From Megalobrama amblycephala (taxonomy: Eukaryota; Chordata; Actinopteri; Cypriniformes; Xenocyprididae): a stretch of DNA of 64,000 bases. The notes under the pieces are model-generated. The model saw only the letters and a list, made by a program, of their open reading frames with translations. It made no database searches and was not told where the DNA came from. Shown here in pieces: positions 45,529 through 56,795 of this stretch (position 1 is its first letter; each line of letters starts with the position of its first letter). Location: the NCBI RefSeq assembly GCF_018812025.1, contig NC_063066.1, forward strand, positions 6,629,882 to 6,693,881, written 5' to 3'. A program made the translations under genes and the position numbers.

Positions 45529-46386
45529 TGGTCACACTTTAGATTAGGGTCCAATTCTCACTTAACTGACTATTAACTACAACCTTTGGCTCAATAAACT
45601 TATAATTACTGCTTTTTAATAGTAAGGTACTTGTTAAAGTCTCCCTGTAGTCAATTGTATCCCTTAAAACTCATCTTTGATCACCAAAATTACATATTTA
45701 AATGTTTTTTAGCTGTGAAAAAAATTCGTTAATGCCTTAAAATAGCTTGAATGTAACTCTACACCCTTGCCTCATTTGATATACGTGGATCTATGAATAT
45801 GATAATTAGCCCCACCTCCACTCACTCGCACGAGCTCAGACGAGATCCACTCGGTCAACTTACTGAGGTAAACGCATCATAACATCATAATATACATCAT
45901 ACACCTGTTATATTGCTAAATCTACACTATTTTTTATATCAACAGAAAAATATACATGGGTAACCTTTTGAGACTCCCTTGCGCTGTCAGTTATTGATAT
46001 GCTAAAGACCTCTGGCACTGACGTGATTGGTTTACCTTGTGTTTGTGACATCAGAAACACCAGAGTTTTTAAACCGCGGGTTTGAGACCGTCTTTGGTTT
46101 ACTGAAGTTTTAAAGAGAAAATACTCAGCAATGGTGTTGACTTATGCACATGGTTTGTCTTAAAGCATGTTAAAAGAACCAGATAGACATATGAACAACA
46201 TTAAAAACTTGATTTTCACCGAAGGAGGACTTTAAGTTTAGGTATTGGATAGGATTACGGGATGTATAATATGGTCATGCAGAATAAGGCATTAATATGT
46301 GCTTTATAATTACTAATAACAGACAATATTCTAGTAATATGCACAATAAGCAACTAAATAAATTGTGAGAATTGGACCCTAAACTG
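45529..46386. mobile_element. AGGGTCCAATTCTC-family element, split at a TTAA
   Basis: GTCACACTTTAGATTAGGGT CCAATTCTCAC at the left is mirrored by GTGAGAATTGGACCCTAAAC at the right. It is interrupted from 45634 to 46235. Removing the insert rejoins GGTACTTG-TTAA-GTTTAGGTATTGG. Confidence 0.8.
45634..46235. mobile_element. TTAA-flanked element, AGTCTCCCTGTAG terminus
   Basis: The left TTAAAGTCTCCC and the right GGAGGACTTTAA form short imperfect inverted ends with TTAA at 45634-45637 and 46232-46235. The interior (CCTTGCCTCATTTGATATAC, CCACTCGGTCAACTTACTGA) matches a cyprinid repeat I recognise. No coding capacity. Confidence 0.8.
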
Positions 46387-46997
46387 TTAGGCCTGATGGA
46401 TTATTAACTGAAAAGAGGATTTTTAACAGAAATGACATTGGTGAAATCGTATGGATTGAATTCAGTGCTGGACATACATTTTATATTGAAGAACAATGCA
46501 CATAAACTTACTAAAGAAATGTTGAGCAAAACACAGACAAGGTGAACCAATATCTTCTTCCATAGATGCATTACAGCATCTATTGACATTATTTATTTGT
46601 ATTACTGGACTATTTAAGCTAAAAATGAGTCATCATGGTTTATTCAGATGAACTGACCTTCACTTAACATCTATAGAACAGCACATTGTTACTTTTTTTT
46701 TGCAATTGCTTTCTGAATTTGAGGCCATCTGAACCAGCCTTGCCGGTAGCATCAATTAATTCAATGCATCAGATTCACTCCCTGAAATCCATTTAAGTTT
46801 CAGATCTTTAGTTAAGGGAATATTGACTCAAAAGTAGATATTTTGTTAAACTTTCTCAATAAGTGACCTTCTGAATTACTTTCTGCCTTGTTTTTCTTGT
46901 ACAATAACTTAGCTAGTGAAAGTGTTAGAAGCAAAGTTAAAGAATAGGTGGATTTGAATTAAAACATTAACAATGTTGCACTGCATGGTCACATCCG
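46387..46997. other. Unique non-coding sequence
   Basis: AT-rich, with no repeat ends or exon recognised. Confidence 0.5.
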
Positions 46998-47271
46998 TTA
47001 AAGGGACAGTTCACTTGAAAATAATATTTACTCGCCATCATGTCGTTCCAAACCTGTATGACTTTCATTCTTGATGCCCTTTTACACAGAACAAAAATGG
47101 GTTTGGTTTCTAAATCACTTTCATTGTTTGGAAAAGAGCAGCTTGGACATTCTGGTAAACGTCTCATTTTGTGTTCTATGCAAGATAGAAGTCATACAGG
47201 TTTGGAATGGCACGAGGGTGAGTAAATGATGACAGAATTGTTGTATTTTTTTTGGTGAACTATCCCTTTAA
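46998..47271. mobile_element. Short member of the TTAA palindromic family
   Basis: TTAAAGGGACAGTTCACTTG at 46998 is mirrored by GGTGAACTATCCCTTTAA ending at 47271. Inner arms ATGTCGTTCCAAACCTGTAT and ATACAGGTTTGGAATGGCAC also pair. It is only 274 bp, showing how small members can be. Confidence 0.85.
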
Positions 47272-48726
47272 CCAGACTTGCCATTGATATACACAGCCAT
47301 TTGTTTCTCCATACCAAAAAAAAAAAAAAAAAAAAAAACACAAGAACCAGAATGAGACAAACGTCGAGAATGTAACCTGAATATTTGATTTGGACCTGTT
47401 CCTGATAGGCGCCTGCACTGGTTGTAAATCCAATGATTAAATTACAAAGCACACTGGGCACTAATTGAAGTTTTATATGTACACAGTATCAATATTGATT
47501 TCAGATAGCAGATGTATTAATAGGAGGAAACCATCTCTAAAACAGAGGACTGTCGCCAGGTCTGGCAATCTGATATTGTGCCCGATGCAAAGGAGTGTAA
47601 AACATAGTATCCTGGCAAGGAGAGAATGTTACTCGAGCAGACAAAAAAATCAATTTAGCGGAGACAACGCAGAGCCCAGCTCCTTTATTTACATCTCAAT
47701 TACTTTTTCATTTCGCCACTGGGGGCTCGGGGGCCGCAGTGTGACAGAGAGGGCTGAGCCTTGTGCCGCTCACTTGGGGAGAGGGGATGGCATTTTCTAG
47801 CCTTACTTTTTGTAAAAGATGAATTTGTTGGCTTTAATTTGTCAGGGAAAATGAAAGAGTGAGCTTTCTGGTTTAATCGTTCCTTTCCCAGAGGAAAGAT
47901 TAGGGGGTTCACAATTTCAAAGGCAGATTCAAAGGCACTTCCAAACGGGTGGCATGTGCTTACAGGATGTAGTTGCCACACCACGCTGTTCAGGCAGCAA
48001 TGATGAAATCCAGTTAATAATATGACTTATTGTCTACATCCCACTCTACTTCACTTTCAATTGGTGTTTCAAAGTTAGCAAAGCTTATAAAACATTATCT
48101 TGCGATAAAAACTTTTTCCAGCTGCGTTTTCACAAATGAGTGGAAATTTTAGGTAAAGTGTTAAATCAATTGCTTAATTTTAGATTATGTGTCATGTATA
48201 TTCCCTGTTTCCTACACATTAAATGTAATGACAGATTTAATGTGAAGAGGCTGCAGTTAAAGCGTAAAATCATGCGTAGGCTTCAGTTAAACATTAATAT
48301 TGATCATTAGAGACAGATTTAAATGCACATTTAATTATCTGCATATATCATAAATCCAACCAGCAATGCCTATTTTTGCTCTTTGAGCTAAATGCTTTTT
48401 AAATAGGTGCTGTTAGGCTCCATTATCATATCAGGACAATTGCAATCCAATCTGAAATTATTTGCCATGATTTCTTTTTCAAAAAGACAAAATCGAAGGA
48501 TTTGTGGTTCAGCCACAGATGCTTCAATGTAATGTCATAGTGCAGAGGAACTGATAGATCTCATATTTCATGTGTTCTTCATCTATACTGTATGTCTCTC
48601 TTGCAATATTTTTGCATCAAACATCTCTCTATTCATGGCTGTACAGTAGGTTTTTTCCCTAATATGGGATACCATTTTGTGAAGTCTGTCCCCCAAACAA
48701 AAATTTAAATATCATACATGAGTCAA

Positions 48727-48728
<2 letters not shown>
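47272..48728. other. Candidate conserved non-coding tract
   Basis: A poly-A run lies at 47317-47338. 47680-48000 (AGGAAAGATTAGGGGGTTCA, CTTCCAAACGGGTGGCATGT) and 48240-48480 (ATTTAATTATCTGCATATAT) look single-copy and enhancer-like. The 111-codon frame at 47465-47800 has no domain. Confidence 0.4.

Positions 48729-48769
<41 letters not shown>
48729..48769. repeat. (TA)n microsatellite
   Basis: About 20 TA units abut the left end of the Tc1 element. Confidence 0.95.
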
Positions 48770-48775
<6 letters not shown>

Positions 48776-48894
48776 CAGGTGCTGGTCATATAATTAGAAT
48801 ATCGTGAAAAAGTTCATTTTTTTTATTGTAAATTATTTTTAAAAATGAAACTTTCATATATTCTAGATTCCCTACATGTAAAGTAAAACATTAC

Positions 48895-48925
<31 letters not shown>

Positions 48926-50320
48926 TGATTAGAGCGTACAACTCATGAAAGTCCAAAATCCAGTATCTCAAAATATTAGAATATTTCCTAAGATCAATCA
49001 AAAAATGGATTTTCAAAACAGAAAAGTTAAAGTTCTTTAAAGTATGTTCATTTGTACACTCAATACTTGGTCGGCAGCACATATTACAGCAAATGACTTG
49101 CTCTAGCACAAATTACAGCATCAGTGAAGTGTGGCATGGAAGTGATCAGCCTGTGGCACTGCTGAGGCACTATTGAGCCTTCAGATCATCTGTATATTGT
49201 TGGATCGACTGTTTCTCATCTTTCTCTTGAAAATATCCCATAGATTCAGGGGTCAGGCATGTTGGCTGGCCAATAAAGCAGAGTAATATCATGGTCAGCA
49301 AACCACTTGGAAGTGGTTTTTGCACTGTGGGCAGGTGCTAAAGTCCTGCTGGAAAAGGAAATCAGCATCTCCGTAAAGCTTGTCAGCAGATGGAAGCATA
49401 AAGTGCTCCAAAATCTCCTGGAAGATGGCTGCATTGACTTTGCACTTGATAAAACACAATGGACCAACACCAGCAGACGTCACGCCCCCCCAAATCATTA
49501 CTGACTTCAGAAACTTCCCACTAGACTTCAAGCAGCTTGGATTCTGTGCCTCTCCAGTCTTCCTTCAGACTCTGGGACCATGATTTCAACATGAAATACA
49601 AAATATACTTTTATCTGAAAAGAGGACTTTTGACCACTGTTCACTGTCCAGTTCTTTTTCTCCTTAGCCCAGGTAAGATGCTTCTGACGTTGTTTCTGTT
49701 TCAGAAGTGGCTTGGTAGTCCTTTTCCTGAAGATGTCTGAGTGTGGTGACTCTTGATGCGCTGACTCCGGCTTCATTTGACTCATTGTGAAGCTCTCCCA
49801 AATGTTTGAATCGGCTTTACTTGACAGTATTCTCAAGCTTGTGGTCATCCCTGTTGCTTGTGCACCTTTGACTGCCCAATTTCTTCCTTCTAGTCAAATT
49901 TGCATTTAATATGCTTTGATACATCACTCTGTAAACAGCCACCACATTCAGTAATGACCATCTGTGACTTACTCTCTTTGTGGAGGGTGTCAATGATTGT
50001 CTCCTGGACCATTGCCAAGTCAGCAGTCTTCCCCATTAGTGTGGTTTCAAAGAACAAGAGATACCCAAAATTTATACTGTAGGGATGGTCATTTAATGAA
50101 ACTCAAATGTAAATATTCTAATATTTTGAGATACTGGATTTTGGACTTTAATGAGCTGTACGCTCTAATCATCAAAATTTAAAAAAAAAAAAAAAAATTT
50201 TGAAATGTTTTACTTTACATGTAGGGAATCTAGAATATATGAAAGTTTCATTTTTAAAAATAAGTTTACAATAAAAAAAATAACTTTTTCACGATATTCT
50301 AATTATATGACCAGAACCTG
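48776..50320 (-). mobile_element. Tc1-like transposon, near full length but inactive
   Basis: The ends CAGGTGCTGGTCATATAATT and AATTATATGACCAGAACCTG are inverted and continue inward for about 100 bases (AGAATATCGTGAAAAAGTT; GAATCTAGAATATATGAAAG). TA dinucleotides flank both sides (48774-48775, 50321-50322). It is 1,545 bp with the transposase relic on the minus strand. Both flanks are TA/CA microsatellites, consistent with TA-targeted insertion into a microsatellite. Confidence 0.92.
49060..50036 (-). pseudogene. Tc1-like transposase, frameshifted
   Basis: The minus-strand ATG at 50034-50036 opens MGKTADLAMVQETIIDTLHK, the usual N-terminal start of this transposase family. Downstream, in shifting frames, are LLKQKQRQKHLTWAKEKKNW, an FSDKS motif near 49610 keeping the first catalytic Asp, SVMIWGGVTSAGVGPLCFIK, then FQQD with the second Asp and WPANMPDP. 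The final Glu region is altered by a small deletion. Several frameshifts and stops break it, so it is inactive. The span (about 325 codons) matches the family's usual 340 or so. It is part of the 48776-50320 element. Confidence 0.88.
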
Positions 50321-50340
50321 TATGTATATGTATACATATA

Positions 50341-50341
50341 T

Positions 50342-50386
<45 letters not shown>
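50341..50386. repeat. CA/TA microsatellite
   Basis: (CA)n at about 50341-50358, followed by (TA)n to 50386, next to the right end of the Tc1 element. Confidence 0.9.
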
Positions 50387-50389
<3 letters not shown>

Positions 50390-50693
50390 GATATATCATA
50401 TAATTAAGGTACTATACATTTAGGACAATCACGGCTGGGGAATGTTGTCACCTGTCAAATTTTAATATTATAAATTCTTCAATTCTTGACCAAAACAGTG
50501 GTTTGATGATAAAAAATACTTTATGATGTCACAAATAATTATGGTCCACTTAATCATATCAATTTTTATTAATTTTATTTTTTGTAAAGCTTGTCTGAAT
50601 TGTTAAGCAAGGGAGGTGACATTTAAAATGAGCTGAAAAGCCTATAATATGCCATTTAATTGCAGTTTCCATTGTGACAACTTACCCCATTAG

Positions 50694-51515
50694 GGGCCCT
50701 ATCATACACCTGGTGCAATGCGACGCCAGGCGCGACGCAAGTGTTTTTTGCTAGTTTCAGTGCGACACAGTTATCATTTTCGCGTCCAGCACCCAAGCTG
50801 TTTAAACAGCAAATGCATCCGCACCCATCTGTTCGCCCATGGGCGTGCTGGTCTGAAAACGAGGTGTGTTCAGGCGCATTGTTGGCGTGTTGCTATTTTG
50901 AGGCAACTAAAAAACGACTGTGCCATTGACCAACTGAAACCTGGCCTAAAGTCAATGGTGCAGTATTGTTTTGTTATTAAAAGGGCACGTTAGTAATGTG
51001 CGCCTATAGGCAGGTGCACAACTTGCGTACACTCTGCTTGTTACACACACACTCGAATGCGCAGCAGCACACAAACATGCCAAATATTCAAAATAAAAGG
51101 TTTACATTGTAAAAGATTAATATTGTGTGTACATACAGATAAAAATTCATAATGGATAGTCATTGCATGTATCAGAATTACCTATGTGTAGTAATGACGA
51201 ATGAAATTGGCTAATTATTTAACCAATCGTGGCAATACACACATGTATTTAAACTGACTCATGAGGTTGAAGGTGTCTCTATTCCACCATGTAAATAGTG
51301 AATCCTGGCTTTTAAAGGGAATGGGAGATGAGACTCTGATTGGTTGTTTGCATGTTACGCCCAAAACACACACATGACTCATTAAGAGACTAGGTTCAAC
51401 CCTTTTGGACCATTTTACCGTCGTTAAACTAGCAAAAGTGGATTCGGAAACGTCCTAAGTGCACCTGCGCCCTTGCGCTTCAGACCATGCATTTAGATCA
51501 TTAAAATAGGGGCCC
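50694..51515. mobile_element. Inverted-repeat element, GGGGCCCTAT termini
   Basis: GGGGCCCTAT at 50694 is mirrored by ATAGGGGCCC ending near 51514. The subterminal GCGACGCCAGGCGCGACGCA and ACCTGCGCCCTTGCGCTTCA blocks are CpG-rich. I recognise this as a family of cyprinid DNA transposons. The 91-codon frame at 50718-50993 is not supported. Confidence 0.7.
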
Positions 51516-53520
51516 AAGTGTGACAATATGCCCTGCTACTGGGGCACGTTGTCACAAAAGGTTAATATGTGGAACTTTCAAAACATAAACCTACTGTGAA
51601 AAATATTCATCGGCATAAGGAGTGTGACAAGAAGCCCCGGTACACATGAAAACAATTGAAACAGTAAATAGAAAGCTGACTTGAAGTGCATCAGCACTGT
51701 TAAGCTAAACACATCTCCTCTAACAAAGAATAATATCATAGTGTTTATTGACTCGCTCTGTATTTAAATGAACATCGGCGCCTGTTATGGATCGCTTTTT
51801 GTCTCCCACAAACAAAAGGTTTAAAAAATCATTTTGATATTCAGTGCGAAAAAGCACCCTGTTTGCTAACATTACACAACACGTTATTCAGCAGCACAAA
51901 ATCAGCTCTAAAGCCGCCTGTTACCTGAGCGGAGCGCTGGTGGTCCTCTATCACGCTGCAACAGTAAACTTTGATGCACATGAAAAATGCGCCTCTTAAC
52001 AAGCATAGCATCGCTTGCAAACAGACAGCAAGAAAACATCAAGGAGAGTTCTATGAAAGCGTATGATTCTCAACTTGTGGCAAAACTGGTTCCACACAGC
52101 ATGAAACCGAGCTTAAAGGCAAACATGATGAGACACGGTTGGAATCCATCATAGGGACACGCAAATAGAGTTCAGCTCTCACGCTCGCATACATATGTAC
52201 ACTTGCGCTTGCACACACAAACACCCACTCTAAATGAGCTTGCCTCAGGGTCCCTACGTGACACCCTGAACTTCTATTTGCATCCTTTGCCGGCTTTGAA
52301 ATGTATAATGTTCAGGTCACAACAAGGAGAGTAAATCTATCTTAACTGTGCCAGGACGTAGCGTTGATGGATGACCCGGATCTGTAAAGTGTACCGGCCC
52401 TCTGACAGAAGGCGATTAATAAACAGATTGTCCAATGCTTTCCTTTGTGCGCCACGGTGAAGTGGCACCTCTGTGTTCCATCCGTGCCGTCGATAATAAA
52501 TACTCATAAGCCTAATGATGCCTGATTACTGCAGCAATCTTTGCCTCATTAAGCTGATTAGCTGCAACGCTGTAACGAAGAGTATGTCTGTTTAATAACA
52601 TTCAGCAAGGTAGACACCTTGCAGAGAGGGGAAATAAATAAATGCACCTTTAACCTTATAAAGCTATCCCGCTGTCTCTCTTAACATGCAAATAATTAAA
52701 AAATAAAAAATCACGGCGTGTTGCTCTGGTGATTGCTTGTAATGCTCCCACGTTAGACACTGAAATCTTCAAGCTCTCCTTTGATATCAAGGACGTTCAA
52801 TCACACAACCGGGTGCCTTCATGTCTGTTGATCCGGTAACGTTTTCTTTTTTTTCTTCTTTTTTTTTATAAATTTATGACCCCTGTGCTAGAAAAATGTC
52901 CTTCAATGTCAAACGGGCCTTGTGTGTCTTCAAACAAATCAAGGGAGCAGGCAAAGTCGCTGACCCCAATAATTTAGCACACTGCTTTGGACATTTCAAG
53001 ACACGGGGAAAACGCACCGACTGACCAAACAGAGCCCAGCCTCCCTTGCTTTATTACAGGTTTCTGACCCACATTGGAGCCTGCTGCTAAGGGGGAGCAT
53101 GAAGCTCGCAGGGGTTATACCAATGACACCGCCGTCTCCATTTGAAACAAAACACGATTCAAAGACATTGACTGAATGTTTGTCCCGGAGGAGAATGGGT
53201 GCACTTGGCATTACCTGCGAGTGAATAATAAATTCACCTTTGTGAATGACTGCTGGAGCCATTTATATGAATATTTGCATTTTCTAACCTGTAAACATAA
53301 TTACTTCAAATTAATTCTCTTTTCAAAGAAAGCTGAACATAAATGAATAAATGCTTTCAACTGCAGGCACCTGGATAAAAAGTATAATGTCTAATTAATA
53401 TGTAGAAAATGTATGGCTATCATACGAAGAAAGGACTCTTTGTGCATGTATGTGTGTGTGTGTGTGTGTGTTTCCAGAATTTCAGGCCGGTTGTTAAACT
53501 CTGCCTCAGGGTTTCCTCTG
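51516..53520. other. Strongest candidate conserved non-coding tract
   Basis: 51650-53280 is long, balanced and single-copy-looking. It is especially notable at 52380-52760 (TGCCTCATTAAGCTGATTAG, CATGCAAATAATTAAAAAAT with an octamer-like ATGCAAAT). No exon structure is evident. The 88-codon minus frame at 52996-53262 has no domain. A (TG)n tract lies at 53451-53472. Confidence 0.4.
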
Positions 53521-54086
53521 TGTGCCCCTGAATATGCAATACATATTTAAAAAGACCTTGGGTTGTTTTCAAACTGTAATTGTAATTCTAAGTGCATTTT
53601 GGTTATACATCTGTCTGTCTACTCATTTACATTGTCGAAATGCATTTTTTCTTCATTTATTTAGTTTAACTCGGTGGCTTATGCTTCATTTGAACATTGA
53701 TTCAAATTTAAATTGAATTTAATTTATGCATGTTGATGGTGTATGAGTAAAAGAGAAAGTTCTATTTCATACTACTTTTTTTTGAACATTCTCATGCGTA
53801 ATAACTCGAAATTTTAAATTACATTAATGTTGATATTTTTCTGAGTACAAAATATATATTGTGATATATTACAACTGTCTGAGTAGGTACTACATTTGAA
53901 TTTAAACTTACTTCACGGCTGTTAAAAAAAGTTTGTTCTCTATAATATGAATGAGTAGTATGAATAAAATTCGGACGTACTGTATCCACCATGTTGTTAC
54001 TGTGACATGACCTCGGTTCACTGCCGTTCATAAATCCTCTCCTGTGGCCTCGTGGGATAGTAGTGTCCAACAAATGTGCACTTTCA
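53521..54086. other. Non-coding sequence, probable old repeat
   Basis: The stretch ending CTCGTGGGATAGTAGTGTCC continues after the inserted element as GGCAAGTAGTAGGTCATCCG at 54730. This suggests an older repeat split by the insertion. Confidence 0.4.
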
Positions 54087-54721
54087 GGGCCCTCATTTAT
54101 CAACAGTGCATAGAAAAGGTTCTATATTTTGTCCTACGAAAGAAATTTAGAATGTGCCTAAGTTCAAGAAAATCTGCGCACGCAGTTCTTATGCACATGA
54201 GTAAGCAATCATTGTTGATAAATCCCACATCACGCGTAAGTACCATGCTTGTTCATGTTCACTGTTATTAGCATTCGGAAACGCCTCCAATGAACCATAT
54301 ATGGTGACAACACTTCCCTTTAAAAATCACGTGATTGTGTTTTTTCCTCACCGCATTAATGGCAAAGAGACCACTCTGTGTTCCCGCCAAGCAGATCAGC
54401 ACGATATTGGAAAACGCGTTTGACACCTATTACGCATCGTTTTTAAAACTAGACAAATGATAAATTGAGTGTTTTATAATTAAAGGAAACACAGGACATT
54501 GTGGATTGCTTAATGCATACTGTGACTCTCTTAAATGCTTTTTATGTGTAGTGTCGCTATTCTACCACTAGATTCTCTGCGTAAGCATGCTCAGAGGTGT
54601 GCTTATATTTACACACATTTCTACCTGTAGTACAAGTGAATCCCACACTTTGTGTGAAACTGTTCTTACGCACTCATTATGCACAAATCTGTCCGTATGC
54701 ACTGTTGATAAATGAGGGCCC
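54087..54721. mobile_element. Inverted-repeat element, GGGCCCTCATTTATCAACAG termini
   Basis: The left GGGCCCTCATTTATCAACAG and the right CTGTTGATAAATGAGGGCCC are perfect inverted repeats, extending to TGCATA/TATGCA. TTGTTGATAAATCCCAC recurs inside near 54213. It is 635 bp without transposase. The superfamily is unresolved. Confidence 0.9.
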
Positions 54722-54983
54722 AGAATCTTGGCAAGTAGTAGGTCATCCGGGTATATATATAATAAGTTGATATTCAGTAATTTCCATTTTATTTTTGCTC
54801 CGCCAAGGAAAATAGTGCCAAACAAAGTCAAATCAGAATCAATAGTCACGTTCCCGAAACAACACACATTAGTTGTGTTTCATTCTGTAATGAATCAGTG
54901 TTTTTGAAAGCATGAGTTGAGTGAATGAATCAGTGATTACTCATAACAGCCGATTGTTTGTTCCTGAATTAGTAAGTGGGTTG

Positions 54984-55412
54984 TATGGAAGCTTGTTTCC
55001 ACCATGAAATTAAAAGTTTAAAAGCTAATCTCGAGTGTGACTGACTTTTTTTTTTCTCAGAATGGCAAGATATAAACTCACAATTGTGAGTTATAAAGTC
55101 AGAATTGTATGATATAAAGTAAGAATTGCAAGTTATAAAGTCAGAATTGTAAGATATAATCTCACAATTCTGAGAAAAAAAGTCAGAATTGCAAGAAATG
55201 AACTATATCTCGCAATTCTGACTTTGAGACGCAATTGCGAGTTTATATCAGGCAATTCTGACTTTATAACTCGCAATTTGCGAGCTAAAATCTCTGAGAA
55301 AAAAAGTCAGAATTGTGAGATGCAAATTTGCAATTGCGAGGAAAAAAGTCAGAAAAAAGTCGCAATTACCTTTTTTATTTTTTTTATTTAGTGGCGGAAA
55401 CCAGCTTCCATA
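54984..55412. mobile_element. Uninterrupted GCAATT/CAGAATTG-rich element
   Basis: TATGGAAGCTTGTTTCCACC is mirrored by GTGGCGGAAACCAGCTTCCATA. The interior alternates AGTCAGAATTG and CAATTCTGACTTT blocks. It is the sister copy of 40344-41341, here without the hAT insert. Confidence 0.85.
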
Positions 55413-56737
55413 GAGTTGGGACAAATCAGTTGAGTGAATGAATTAACGACTCACTTATAAAGACACTTACCACCACCAACTGGTGTAACAATGTATCCTG
55501 CATAGAGAGTTACAGAAAAATCCCCACCACTAATGAAATCGGTTCACTTTTAACACTGTGATGAACTTGAATGTCTACACCTGACTCTACCCCAATATCT
55601 ACTTTATATATATTTTTATATAAAGTATTATTTATATTTTTATCTGTAAGGCCCCGTTGCCCCATGCAGTGACTTGCATGGTTGTTTGTGGTATTTTCTT
55701 CTTTTTTCTTTTTTATACAGTATATAAAGACACTGTGCTCTCTATTCATTGGAGTTTGGGGATCTGCACTGGACATGCATAATAGAAAAAAAAGGCATGA
55801 GTGTCAGAGTCGGCATTGATCCAGAGCCCCTTGACTGTGTTTCCCAATAGAGGCAGCTCAACTTATTAGAGGAACACGCTGCCTGCCCACTCCAGCTGCA
55901 GAAAGAGATTATACAGACAAAGCTGGCCAGCTGTTTCTTGCATGCACTATCAGTGACTAATTGAGACCAGTAAACACAGAAAGAGTCGGACCCCAGTAAC
56001 ACTGCATTTACTGTGTCCAAAATACATGACCAATGGAGAAGGTTAATTGCTGGGTTGGTTTGTGAGAAAGTGAAGCCTGATTAGACATAAATACATATTC
56101 AGCACCTCAAAGAGGAATAATTACTGCGACCCCTGGAGAGGCCTCTGGGCCAGATCAGTGGAATTATTTGATTCGTGTAAGCTTAGACGCTCGAAGAGAA
56201 ATATCTATAGATGAAAGTAGTGTCTCGCATTTGGATATCATTAGAGCCCCGTGCTTTTACACATCCAGTCATTTTACAAGCTCAAGTCAAGGAAAAGTTT
56301 CGTATTAGCATCCTGTATGTGAATGGTCGTTGGTGGGCAATGGCAATATGACAGGGCTTGAAATAAAAAGACACATATTTGAAAAGTCAAAGGCACATTT
56401 CATGTTGGTTTTAAGCATCATTTCTTTCAATAAGCCATTGATCCATTGGCAACTCTCTGGATCCCTGGAGTTTAGCAAAACAGATCAATGGCTCGACTTG
56501 GAGGTTAATGCGATGAGCTTCATTGTTGCTGACCGGCCACATGCCATGCATGTTAAGAGAAATACCTCTTGGGTATCATGCGACTGAGAATATATTCTTG
56601 TACTTACATTTATGCATTTAGCAGATTCTTTTTATCCAAAGTCCACTTACATTGTGTTTAAATTATATATTTGATCTGTTCACACATTCCCTAGCTGAGA
56701 CAGAACCAATGACCTTGGTCTTACTAGCACCATGATT

Positions 56738-56795
<58 letters not shown>

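Noticed and set aside
47465..47800. 111-codon plus-strand frame
   Set aside because: It crosses unique sequence without a domain. The conserved-looking part reads better as non-coding.
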